A DNA stretch of 16,278 nt from Chloroflexota bacterium (lineage in GTDB: Bacteria; Chloroflexota; Dehalococcoidia; Lucifugimonadales; JADFKI01). This document shows positions 6,745-14,038 of this stretch, one piece after another. The translations under genes were made by a program, and so were the position numbers. Each line of letters begins with the position of its first letter. Position 1 is the stretch's first letter. The notes below the pieces were generated by a model, which made no database searches, was not told where the DNA came from, and was given only the letters and a program-made list of their open reading frames with translations. The stretch is taken from positions 1-16,278 of the forward strand of contig JADFKI010000050.1 in NCBI GenBank assembly GCA_022565015.1. Direction: 5' to 3'.

Positions 6745-8892
6745 CTACCGGTCCTGGGCCATGCGGATTCGCACGAGATTGATCTCCTCGTACGAGTAGT
6801 CGTCTCCGAGCAGCTTTCGTACGGGCGCGAGGTAGTGCCCTCCGGTCTGCTCAAAGGCGTCCCTGACCCGCGTGATTCGGTCCTCTTCCGGCATCAAGTA
6901 ATCGATGTCAAGTTGTTCTTCCTCTTCGACCAGAGCCTCTATATGCTTGATGATCGTCCTCTGCGAAAGCCCCCGATCTTCCGCGATCTCGCCAATGGAG
7001 CGGCCCTGCCGGACCAGGTCTCTTATGAAGTCATGTGTAGGTCCCTTCCGTCTTGAGCTACGCCGGCGCCCCCTCGAGGCCTTCGCGGGAACGGTCCCCT
7101 CGCGCAGTCTGTGTAGCTGCGCATGGGTCACGATCACGGAGAGGAACGCCTCTCCGAACTGCTCCAGCTTAACATCGCCGACGCCCGATATTCGGGCGAA
7201 ATTGCCCCGGCTTTGAGGGTAATAGTGCGCCATCTGCCCTAGCGCCGCGTCGCTGAAGATCACGTAGGGAGGCACGTCCCTCTCCAGCGCTATTCTCGAA
7301 CGCAGGCTACGAAGCTTCTCGAATAGGCTCGGGTCGTAGTCAAGGTCGGAGCCGTGTTGTTGCACGTCGTGCTCAGGCATGCGGCTCAGCCGTGTCAGCG
7401 AGAGGTTTTCCCGGGACTTCAGAAAAGACCGGCCCTCCGGGGTTACGGCGATGGTTGGGTATTCGGCGCCCCTTTTTGCCAGCAGGCCCTTGTCGATGAG
7501 AAGCTCGGCGACCTCTCTCACACCCTCATCGCTGTAGTCATCGACAATGCCGTAAACGCTGAGCTCATCGTGACCAAGCTGCCGGATGCGTTTGGTGTTC
7601 GCGCCTCTCAGCACTCCGCTGATGTGGCCGATGCCGAACCGCTCCTCGGTGCGAATGACGGCGGACAGGACCTTCTGAGCGATGACAGTCGCGTCAAACT
7701 GCTCCGGGGTGCTCATGCATACGTCGCATGCGTCGCAGTCGCCCGACCAACGGTCATCACCGAAGTACTCCAGCAGATACCTTCGCCTGCACGTCCGAAG
7801 CTCGCAGAACTCAACCATGAGGTCGAGCTTCTCGAGGGCGTTCGCACGTTCCACCTCGTCTTCACTCCGGTTGATCAAGAACTCCTGAAGGGCCCGGTCC
7901 CCGTATGAGTAGAGCAGCACGCAATCGCTGGCAAGGCCGTCTCGACCTGCTCGACCCGTCTCCTGATAGTATCGCTCCAACGATGCGGGCAGGTCCTGGT
8001 GGACGACCAGGCGTACGTTGGGCTTATCGATGCCCATGCCGAAGGCGATGGTCGCCGCTATGACGTTGATCTCGTCACGAATGAACTTCTCTTGAGTCTC
8101 GCTCCGAAGGACTCTTTCGAGCCCGGCGTGGTATGGCAAAGCCTTCACATCGTTGTCCGAAAGCCTCTCGGCTAGCTCCTCGGTGGCCTTTCTGGTGGCG
8201 CAATAGATGATCGCAGACTCGTTTTCGCGTCGACGAATCAGCTCCAGAATCGTGTCGAACGAGTTCCTCTTGCGCTGGACGACGTACGTCAGGTTCGGCC
8301 GATTGAAGGAAGAGACGAACTGCCGGGCATCTTCAATGCCCAGTTGGGCAACGATGTCCTCGCGAACGCGGTCGGTGGCCGTGGCCGTCAGTGCGATTAT
8401 GGGGGTGTCGGGAAACTTGTGTCTCAAGGACTTGAGGTTGCGGTAGTCCGGGCGAAAATCGTGGCCCCACTCGGAGATGCAGTGGGCTTCGTCGACGGCT
8501 ATCAGGCTGATCTCGAGGCCGGCCAGGAAGTCGCCAAATCTAGGCGATGCAAGCCGCTCCGGCGCGACGTACAGGATCTTGAGTTGGCCCCTCTTCGCCT
8601 GCGATTCTATGCGAGCTATCTCCGTCTGCGCCAAAGTGCTGTTGATATATTCGGAGGCGATGCCGTTCGCTCTGAGGGCGTCCACCTGGTCCTTCATGAG
8701 GGATATCAGGGGTGACACGACCAGGGTAATGCCGCTCAGCGAAAGCGCCGGAAGCTGGTAGCAGAGGGACTTCCCGCCGCCGGTTGGCATGAGCACGAGC
8801 GAGTCTCGCGATGACAGGACGTTGGCGATAATGTCCTCCTGCAACGGCAGGAAGCTGTCGAAGCCGAACTGAGATTTCAGGCTTTCAAGCAT
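6745..8892 (-). CDS. recQ: ATP-dependent DNA helicase RecQ with C-terminal HTH
   Basis: A 715-residue 3'-to-5' superfamily 2 helicase that unwinds forks, D-loops and other recombination intermediates. Walker A is MPTGGGKS (35-42), Walker B DEAH at 134-137 followed by the RecQ aromatic loop CISEWGHDFRPDY, motif III TATAT near 170, motif V AFGMGIDK (283-290) and motif VI QETGRAGRDG (310-319). The zinc site has four cysteines (C368, C386, C389, C392), followed by the RQC winged helix, an HRDC domain at about 523-590 and a basic linker. A C-terminal HTH (about 620-655, SIGEIAEDRGLSQRTIIKHI) of the HTH_40 type makes it longer than E. coli RecQ (about 610). All catalytic motifs look intact. GAGG lies about 7 nt before the start. 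It may head the recQ-LLM-GGT transcription unit. Confidence 0.97.
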   Translation of the reverse strand: MLESLKSQFGFDSFLPLQEDIIANVLSSRDSLVLMPTGGGKSLCYQLPALSLSGITLVVSPLISLMKDQVDALRANGIASEYINSTLAQTEIARIESQAKRGQLKILYVAPERLASPRFGDFLAGLEISLIAVDEAHCISEWGHDFRPDYRNLKSLRHKFPDTPIIALTATATDRVREDIVAQLGIEDARQFVSSFNRPNLTYVVQRKRNSFDTILELIRRRENESAIIYCATRKATEELAERLSDNDVKALPYHAGLERVLRSETQEKFIRDEINVIAATIAFGMGIDKPNVRLVVHQDLPASLERYYQETGRAGRDGLASDCVLLYSYGDRALQEFLINRSEDEVERANALEKLDLMVEFCELRTCRRRYLLEYFGDDRWSGDCDACDVCMSTPEQFDATVIAQKVLSAVIRTEERFGIGHISGVLRGANTKRIRQLGHDELSVYGIVDDYSDEGVREVAELLIDKGLLAKRGAEYPTIAVTPEGRSFLKSRENLSLTRLSRMPEHDVQQHGSDLDYDPSLFEKLRSLRSRIALERDVPPYVIFSDAALGQMAHYYPQSRGNFARISGVGDVKLEQFGEAFLSVIVTHAQLHRLREGTVPAKASRGRRRSSRRKGPTHDFIRDLVRQGRSIGEIAEDRGLSQRTIIKHIEALVEEEEQLDIDYLMPEEDRITRVRDAFEQTGGHYLAPVRKLLGDDYSYEEINLVRIRMAQDR

Positions 8893-9023
8893 TTCTTGGC
8901 CTCGTCGTGGTCTTTGGAACGGAGCGCATGGCTATATCAGCTCAGGCTGCGGAATAGGAAAAGTTTCGACAGAGAAAGCACCGAAAGGTTCTTCGTAGAC
9001 TCCACATGAATAGTACGGAACGT

Positions 9024-9959
9024 CTAGCCTCCAAGCGCCTTTTCGATGCGGAGGGCCGCCGGTTTGAGCAGGGAATATATCGTACTGTTTATTGGCGTGG
9101 GTACTCCGGTCTGCTTCCCCAGTCTGACCGCCGTGCCGGTGATGCCATCAAGCTCCACGCGATTGCCGTCGCGAAAGTCCTTTGCGAGGGATGCCATGCC
9201 TTCGGCAGGAAACTCGTCCAGCGAATTCATTGCCCATTCCAATACGCCGTCGCCAATGGGCGCTTTCAGAGCGTTGGCGACATCTATTATCTCCTGATAG
9301 CTGCGGCTTATGAGCTCTCTGGTCTCGGGAATATTTCGCATCTCTCCGTAGGGCGCCTGGGTGATTGCGTTTATTCCCGCCGTCCCGGCCAGGTATATGA
9401 ACTTCCTCCATATAGCGCCCATGGCGTTATCCGAAAGCTCGACGTTCCAGCCGCCCTTTTCGAACAGCTTCAATAGGGCCTCGCCTCTTGGTGTAATGCC
9501 CTGGCCCATCTCTCCGAAGACCACCCTGCCCACCTGCCCCAGCTGCTCTACCACGCCGGGCTCCCGTACGCGGCCCTGAAGCGCGCACATGCCCACCATG
9601 ACCCTGTCACGGCCAAACGCGTCCGCGAGCAGGTCGCCGTTGTCGAGGCCGTTCTGGAGCGTCAATATCACTGTTTCGGGCCCCACCATCGGCTGGATAA
9701 AGGAGATGGCCTCCGCATTGTGGTACATCTTTACGGCGTAAAGTATGAGGTCCTGGATTCCGGCTTCCTGGGCATCGTCAGTGGCGGGGCGGGTCACGAC
9801 GAACTCCCCTGAGAGGTCGCTGACGACTCGTAGACCGTTGGAGCTGATCGCTTCCAGGTGGGCGCCTCTTGCGATAAAGGTTACGTCCTCGCCCGCCCGC
9901 GCGAGCAGGCCGCCGAAGTAGCCCCCTACCCCGCCCGAGCCCATGACCGCGATTTTCAT
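9024..9959 (-). CDS. panE: 2-dehydropantoate 2-reductase (ketopantoate reductase)
   Basis: A 311-residue ApbA/PanE protein (E. coli 303). It reduces 2-dehydropantoate to pantoate with NADPH for pantothenate and CoA synthesis. The Rossmann motif is MGSGGVGGYFGG (6-17), the middle segment LQNGLDN follows, K186 in IWRKF matches the catalytic lysine position, and the C-terminal domain has ASLAKDF, NRVELDGITG and GVPTPIN. Several PanE-like proteins act on other 2-oxo acids, so the exact substrate is slightly open. I place the start at 9959: GAAGG is 7 nt upstream, the Rossmann strand begins there, and the ATG overlaps the stop of the antitoxin-like gene (ATGA). The frame is open for a further 21 codons upstream (to 10022) with unrelated sequence that looks like a toxin remnant. 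Confidence 0.9.
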   Translation of the reverse strand: MKIAVMGSGGVGGYFGGLLARAGEDVTFIARGAHLEAISSNGLRVVSDLSGEFVVTRPATDDAQEAGIQDLILYAVKMYHNAEAISFIQPMVGPETVILTLQNGLDNGDLLADAFGRDRVMVGMCALQGRVREPGVVEQLGQVGRVVFGEMGQGITPRGEALLKLFEKGGWNVELSDNAMGAIWRKFIYLAGTAGINAITQAPYGEMRNIPETRELISRSYQEIIDVANALKAPIGDGVLEWAMNSLDEFPAEGMASLAKDFRDGNRVELDGITGTAVRLGKQTGVPTPINSTIYSLLKPAALRIEKALGG

Positions 9960-10195
9960 CTCTTTGCCTTCAGTTCCACGCAGGTCTGCCTCCGACGCAA
10001 ACGTCCAGTGGATTTCCGCCATTTCGCGATTCGTTCCTTCAGCTCCGTGTGAGAAAGCAACCGGCCTTCTACTACGTCGCGAAGCCCCTTGTCCACCTGC
10101 TGCTCGAAATAAAGCTCTTCAATAATGTCGGCTGTAGCGGCGTCGTCGGGAAGCCGTTGAATTAGGTCGATGGCAGCCTGATTTTCATGACTCAC
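9956..10195 (-). CDS. RelB-like antitoxin (orphan)
   Basis: A 79-residue protein with the pattern of a common small antitoxin family: IDLIQRLPDDAATADIIEELYFEQQVDKGLRDVVEGRLLS, then HTELKERIAKW. Such proteins usually precede a ParE/RelE toxin whose start overlaps their end. Here only a stub of that toxin is left, and the last 16 or so residues of this protein (STGRLRRRQTCVELKAKR) do not look like the family, as if the original stop was lost in the same deletion. The GTG start at 10195 overlaps the stop of the upstream gene (GTGA) and has AGGAG 7 nt before it; its own TGA overlaps the panE ATG, so it may now mainly serve to couple panE translation. The antitoxin role is inferred by pattern. Confidence 0.65.
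   Translation of the reverse strand: MSHENQAAIDLIQRLPDDAATADIIEELYFEQQVDKGLRDVVEGRLLSHTELKERIAKWRKSTGRLRRRQTCVELKAKR
9960..10022 (-). pseudogene. Remnant of a ParE/RelE-like toxin start, in frame with panE
   Basis: Twenty-one codons directly ahead of the panE ATG, in its frame, begin ATG and read MAEIHWTFASEADLR before running into unrelated residues. Openings of the form MAEI/V-x-W-T-x-x-A-E-x-D-L are typical of ParE/RelE-superfamily toxins, and the gene just upstream, overlapping this ATG in another frame, is a RelB-like antitoxin. The simplest reading is a toxin gene deleted after about 15 codons, with the break joined near the panE start. The match is short, so chance resemblance remains possible. 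Initiation here would give PanE with a 21-residue extension. Confidence 0.5.
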
Positions 10196-10818
10196 TCTAA
10201 AGCTCCTGGTTCGGTCCCGTTCCTGCGCGAGAGCTCCATCTTTACAATGGCATCGTACGCACGCTCAGAGGCTGAGGTGAATAGGGATACCCTGTTAATG
10301 CGCTGTTCCAGGTTAATCCGGAGTCCCAGTATTTGCATTATGTGATTGTAGAGTCCAAGGGCCGCCTCCAAAGGGACCTGCGAGACCCATCCTTCGTCCC
10401 ATTGACCCGGTCCTGCCTCGCCGTAGCCGTCGATGGACACGAGGTTCTTCAAGAACCTCTGTGCCGTGCCAAGCAGCTCCGAAAACTCGTCCTCCACCTC
10501 GTATCTTTCCGCGCCCCTCTTCTTGAACAACACGAGCTGATAAAGGACCATCCACCAGTATATGGCCACCAGTCGCGGTGGCTTCAGTCTGCCTCTATGG
10601 CCCTTTAGTCTCCAGTCCACGGTCTTGTCTTCATTGGCCACGAAAAGCTGGATCATCAAATAAGATGCTCCGTCGCAGATGGAATTCCATAGCATAGCCG
10701 CGCCGGGAGACAAGGACTGTCGTTCAGCCTCCTCGTGAGCCAGGGCGTTCAAATCTCCGATCGCCTTGCGCGTATTGGCCTTGGCTCTCCCAGGCACCAG
10801 TGCGTCTAATAGCGGCAT
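10192..10818 (-). CDS. Uncharacterised helical protein
   Basis: A 208-residue protein I do not recognise. It is mostly helix-forming, with a basic N-terminal segment (GRAKANTRKAIGDLNALAHE, 10-29), an aromatic-rich hydrophobic stretch near 82-98 (RLVAIYWWMVLYQLVLF) that could be a buried helix or a single membrane segment, and an acidic middle part (YEVEDEFSELL). No catalytic motif or metal-binding cluster is visible. The start at 10818 has GGGGAGG 5 nt upstream; an upstream in-frame codon at 10863 is less likely because it lacks such a site. It is the first gene of a minus-strand set with overlapping stops and starts (this gene, the antitoxin-like gene, panE). No function is claimed. Confidence 0.7.
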   Translation of the reverse strand: MPLLDALVPGRAKANTRKAIGDLNALAHEEAERQSLSPGAAMLWNSICDGASYLMIQLFVANEDKTVDWRLKGHRGRLKPPRLVAIYWWMVLYQLVLFKKRGAERYEVEDEFSELLGTAQRFLKNLVSIDGYGEAGPGQWDEGWVSQVPLEAALGLYNHIMQILGLRINLEQRINRVSLFTSASERAYDAIVKMELSRRNGTEPGALE

Positions 10819-10939
10819 CTCATCCTCCCCAACATTCTGCGGCGCACGCGAAAAAGTTAGCATTTAGATTGCCAAAGAGCAAGGCCTCCCCAGTGTCAAG
10901 GCGACATTCTCCATTTTTTGCACCGCAGTCTGTTCACCC

Positions 10940-11087
10940 GTCATTCCGGCAAATGCCGGAATCCAGGGAATTTCGTCATTCGGGTGGCTGGTCTTGGGGG
11001 CATGTCCGTCAGTTGGGTGACTTCAACATCTTTGTGGATTCCGGCCTTCGCCGGAATAACGGATCTTAGACGCATGTCCGTCAGTTG
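10940..11087. repeat. Compound repeat with two inverted hairpin units and a 16-bp direct repeat
   Basis: Two palindromic hairpins, ATTCCGGC-aaat-GCCGGAAT (10943-10962) and ATTCCGGC-cttc-GCCGGAAT (11038-11057), each flanked by GTCATT/ATCCA-like ends, face each other in opposite orientation. The word GCATGTCCGTCAGTTG occurs at 11000-11015 and again at 11072-11087. Spurious translation of the minus strand gives the phrase SVIPAKAGIH, a well-known sign of dispersed intergenic repeats of this kind in many bacterial genomes. It is probably one copy of a REP/MITE-like family. The rest of the gap before apt (about 11090-11205) shows no gene. Confidence 0.75.
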
Positions 11088-11205
11088 TTCCGTTCTCATA
11101 TTTGCTTTATTTGCGGACTGAACAAACACGGCCCAGAAACATTGACGTCCAGGCACCGTTTCCGACTGCCGAGAAGACGGGTGGAGAAGGGGGGAAAGAC
11201 CTCAC

Positions 11206-11234
11206 TTGACCCATCTTCTTATGGGACTTATCAT
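11206..11234 (+). promoter_or_regulatory. Sigma70-type promoter of apt
   Basis: TTGACC (11206-11211, five of six), 17-bp spacer and TATCAT (11229-11234, five of six). Transcription would begin near 11241 and give a leader of about 70 nt to the apt GTG. It probably also drives the 486-residue gene behind apt. Confidence 0.6.
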
Positions 11235-11310
11235 GCCTGGGGCGATGCCCGATGCGAACGTAATATCGGGCTGACTTCGGACGCGCACCAGATAGTGGGG
11301 GCAAAGCGCC

Positions 11311-11823
11311 GTGGACCTTTCTGAATATATTCGAGACATACCGGATTTTCCGAGACCGGGTATTCTATTCAAGGACATTACTCCTCTGCTTGCCGAGCCC
11401 AGAGCCTTTCACGAAGCCGTGGACTGGTTGTCGGAGCTCTGCGCGCCGCTACGGGTCGACACGATTGTAAGCATCGAGGCCCGCGGATTTCTTTTCGCCG
11501 CCCCTCTCGCATACTGTACCGGAAAGCCTCTGGTCCCCGTCAGGAAGAAGGGCAAGCTTCCCTTTGACACCTATTCCGTTACCTACGACCTCGAGTACGG
11601 CACCGATACGGTGGAGGTCCACATCGACGGCATATCCAACGGCCATCGGGTGCTTATCGTAGACGACTTGCTGGCCACGGGCGGGACCATGGCCGCCGCA
11701 GCCAAGCTGGTGGAGCGCACGGGAGGAACGATTGCCGGCCTTGCAGTCGTTCTGGAGCTGACTGACCTTGGGGGAAGGGAGCGTCTCAAGGACTACAATA
11801 CCCTTTCCCTGGTCAAGCTCTAG
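11311..11823 (+). CDS. apt: Adenine phosphoribosyltransferase
   Basis: A 170-residue type I phosphoribosyltransferase that makes AMP from adenine and PRPP in purine salvage. The PRPP-binding motif VLIVDDLLATGGT lies at 114-126; the N-terminal IRDIPDFPRPGILFKDITPLL (7-27), SIEARGF (54-60) and RKKGKLP (78-84) are APT-specific, separating it from hypoxanthine or xanthine enzymes. Length is normal for bacterial APTs (170-183). The start is a GTG, with a G-run about 9 nt upstream as a modest ribosome site; starting here gives the standard N-terminus. The next gene begins 6 nt after the stop, so the two are very likely one transcript. Confidence 0.95.
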   Translation: MDLSEYIRDIPDFPRPGILFKDITPLLAEPRAFHEAVDWLSELCAPLRVDTIVSIEARGFLFAAPLAYCTGKPLVPVRKKGKLPFDTYSVTYDLEYGTDTVEVHIDGISNGHRVLIVDDLLATGGTMAAAAKLVERTGGTIAGLAVVLELTDLGGRERLKDYNTLSLVKL

Positions 11824-11829
11824 CCTCCC

Positions 11830-13290
11830 ATGACAGCCGATTATTTCGAGGGCCGCCTAAATCCGACCGTTTCCGGGATTGATGCCCTCAACGCCATGCA
11901 ATCCATCCTGGCCGGTGTGGACGTCGAAGGCGGACTAGGGCTTATCGCCCGCGTCGCGGTGGAAAGCGAGTCGAGCCATGCGGGATTTCAGCTTGCCCTT
12001 GTCGTAAGACAGCTGCTGGACTCTTCAGACCATAATGGCGGAGCTCCCCGCGAGCTTACGCGGGAGGAGTTTGACTTCTGCTGTGGGCTCGCCACCAGCG
12101 TTGTGGCATCGGCATCTTCTTCGTGGGGCGTTCCAGTGCCCTCATCGGCCGAGTCGCTCATGCACCGCGTTGCCTATCAGCAGCTTCCGGACCTGGAAGA
12201 AGACTGCTACGTTCCCCGGTCACTGATCATCTATCGACGAATCGCGCCCGCCCTCCGGCACGAAGTCGGCTTTGACTTCGAGGAGGCCTTTGCGGACAGC
12301 TATGGCCTGTCGCTGGACGAGTATCTTCGAATCGGCATGCAGGCCTATCGATGGTCCTTAGGCAACCCTGGAAAGCCTTTTTCGCCCTCGGACGCAACGC
12401 CGGTTGGTTGTACGCAAGGCGACGTCGAAAAGGCGCTGGCCCTCCTCTCTTGCGACTACGCCGCCTATCGGTCGATGCTCGATGTACCCGACGGGCGGAA
12501 CTCCCAATTCGAGCCCTACAATTTGAACCCGTTCAGGAAGGCGCCCGTTCTGAGGCTTCCGGGCAATGAGTATCTGGCTCCCGTGCCCGCCTTTTTGCTA
12601 CGTCGGATTACCCACGGCCTGTACTACGACCTCATCGACCTCGACAGGCCGGGCTACATAAGCCTCATGGGCAGGGCCTTCAAAGATTACGTCGGCGAGC
12701 TTCTGAAGGGGCAACCTGATCTGGCAGGCGGTTCAGACGGCCTGCCGTGGGTCCTCCACAACTCCGATACGGCGGTGGTGATCGAGACGATAACCAGGCC
12801 CTTCGGAGCCTTGGGCCGCTCCACGGGGGACCCAAAACACCTGGGACAGGACCTCTCCCGTAGGGGTGGAGTCGTCGATATGGTAGGGAAGCTTAGCGGG
12901 TTTCTCGACAGTCCGAGCGAGCTAAAGGCCGTGATAGAAGGCAAACGGATAGTGGGCGTCGTGATCGCCCTGGAGGACTTCTATCTTGCCAACGGCCCGA
13001 TGATCAAAGGCATTGTCGATGCGCAGCTAGATGACCGAGGGACCCGCCACGGCATGTACTCATTGCAGCTCACTCATGTCGGCGGCCTGGAAGCCCTCCG
13101 GGCGCTCTCTAGCCAGAGCGGAAAGCCTATCGCCGACCTGATCGCGCTCAAGGTTGACAATGTGGAATACAATGACGTGGAGCTTGACCAGTTTGCTCGA
13201 CACATGGCGTTAGCCCATCCCGACAGTGGGAACACGGGGCTCACGCCGTCACTGTTCGATGGCGTCGTCGAACATTATCTGGGTACCTAG
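11830..13290 (+). CDS. Large uncharacterised protein, possible degenerate nuclease-like domain
   Basis: A 486-residue protein of no family I can name. The N-terminal half is helical with a cysteine pair (FDFCCG, near 84-86). From about 234 it reads NPFRKAPVLRLPGNEYLAPVPAFLLRRIT, then GLYYDLID and LMGRAFKDYVGELL, followed at 308-360 by HNSDTAVVIETITRPFG, HLGQDLSRR and a helix. That order (a family-typical 'known P-x-P-x-x-L ... G-x-x-F-E-x-Y-V' stretch, then a strand D-x-A-x-x-I-E) resembles proteins ending in a PD-(D/E)XK-type domain, where the strand normally ends IEVK or IECK. Here E319 is followed by TIT, so the catalytic lysine would be missing. It lacks a visible ribosome site and probably relies on coupling to apt 6 nt upstream. 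The domain call is tentative. Confidence 0.55.
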   Translation: MTADYFEGRLNPTVSGIDALNAMQSILAGVDVEGGLGLIARVAVESESSHAGFQLALVVRQLLDSSDHNGGAPRELTREEFDFCCGLATSVVASASSSWGVPVPSSAESLMHRVAYQQLPDLEEDCYVPRSLIIYRRIAPALRHEVGFDFEEAFADSYGLSLDEYLRIGMQAYRWSLGNPGKPFSPSDATPVGCTQGDVEKALALLSCDYAAYRSMLDVPDGRNSQFEPYNLNPFRKAPVLRLPGNEYLAPVPAFLLRRITHGLYYDLIDLDRPGYISLMGRAFKDYVGELLKGQPDLAGGSDGLPWVLHNSDTAVVIETITRPFGALGRSTGDPKHLGQDLSRRGGVVDMVGKLSGFLDSPSELKAVIEGKRIVGVVIALEDFYLANGPMIKGIVDAQLDDRGTRHGMYSLQLTHVGGLEALRALSSQSGKPIADLIALKVDNVEYNDVELDQFARHMALAHPDSGNTGLTPSLFDGVVEHYLGT

Positions 13291-13297
13291 CTTAAGA

Positions 13298-13325
13298 TTT
13301 ACACCAGGTAGATCGTTGATATAAA
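13298..13325 (+). promoter_or_regulatory. Possible extended -10 promoter before the DinB-like gene
   Basis: TTTACA (13298-13303, five of six), 16-bp spacer, TATAAA (13320-13325, five of six) with a TG one base upstream of it (extended -10). The start of transcription would be near 13332, only about 6 nt before the ATG, so the transcript would begin inside or after the GGGGG ribosome site at about 13327-13331. Confidence 0.4.
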
Positions 13326-13337
13326 AGGGGGATTTCT

Positions 13338-13793
13338 ATGACGACCGCTCAGCAGACCGACACGCTTGTTGCTTCACTTCAGCAGGCGTTTGATGCGGGC
13401 ATCTCATACTTCAAGGCGGAGGCGGATTCTGAGGTCAGGATAGACCTGTGGACCCCTCGAGAGGTGCTCTGTCACATGATCTACTGGCATCAGGCCACTG
13501 TTGAGGGTATCGAATCCGTGGCATCGGGTGGGGAGCCGCATCGGATATACGCATCTACGGATGAGATGAACGCGAGGTCGGTCGGCAGAGCCGCGGGGCG
13601 AGATGTCGCTCAGCTAATCGAAGACATAATTCCCCTGCAGGAGCGCCTGGCAGATGGCGCGCGCGGGCTGGAAGACCCGGACGTTACGGTGTTGGTTCGG
13701 GCAGACGGAACGGAGCTCTCGGCTACGCAGCGTCTGGAAGGCATTACCAAGCACTGGTTGGGGCACCTGGAAGAGCTGAACGCGATCCTGTAG
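13338..13793 (+). CDS. DinB/ClbS-like four-helix bundle protein
   Basis: A 151-residue all-helical protein. It opens with a helix ending before LWTPREVLCHMIYWHQATVEGI, where WTPREVLCHM..WH is the pattern of ClbS/DfsB-type DinB-superfamily proteins, and ends with ITKHWLGHLEELNAIL. Histidines H46, H51, H139 and H143 are placed so that three could form the metal site of this superfamily. Members include thiol-dependent S-transferases, and ClbS, a colibactin-resistance hydrolase; many have no known substrate, and none is claimed here. G-rich ribosome site GGGGG about 6 nt before the ATG. It is separated from the 486-residue gene by 47 nt with a possible own promoter, and followed by a strong hairpin. 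Confidence 0.75.
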   Translation: MTTAQQTDTLVASLQQAFDAGISYFKAEADSEVRIDLWTPREVLCHMIYWHQATVEGIESVASGGEPHRIYASTDEMNARSVGRAAGRDVAQLIEDIIPLQERLADGARGLEDPDVTVLVRADGTELSATQRLEGITKHWLGHLEELNAIL

Positions 13794-13846
13794 CCGGGTA
13801 TTTGGCTCCAATTCCCATAGCTAACGCCCTACGCGTCGGCGTGGTC

Positions 13847-13875
13847 AGAGGCGTGATCGCCTGGATCATGCCTCT
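13847..13875 (+). terminator. Twelve-pair hairpin after the DinB-like gene
   Basis: AGAGGCGTGATC pairs with GATCATGCCTCT around the loop GCCTG. The one imperfect pair is G-U in plus-strand RNA and would be a C-A mismatch on the other strand. It lies 54 nt after the stop at 13793. There is no U-tract, so it may be a terminator, a processing or stability element, or part of a small RNA. Confidence 0.45.
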
Positions 13876-14038
13876 AAGCGTGTGCTGATGATGGAAAATG
13901 ATTACATGCATTCATCGTCGTGTTAATTGTTTCATTATCGTAGCATCAGGGCTAAATATGTCGTGAAAAGCAGAACAGAGTTGACACAGTTGCGCTCTTT
14001 CTGCAAAGATGAACTAGTCGTCCGTTAAAAGTTGAAGT

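Noticed and set aside
4681..7056. 791-codon plus-strand open frame running opposite the GGT, LLM and recQ genes
   Set aside because: It lies fully antisense to three well-supported genes, its protein is rich in R, H, V and L with no domain, and it has no ribosome site. It is the shadow of GC-rich codons on the other strand.
10943..11087. CRISPR array
   Set aside because: Only two palindromic units in opposite orientation and one pair of 16-mers; no regular spacing or spacers and no cas genes.
13981..14010. TTGACA at 13981 as a promoter
   Set aside because: At 17-18 bp downstream there is only AAAGAT (three of six); not convincing.
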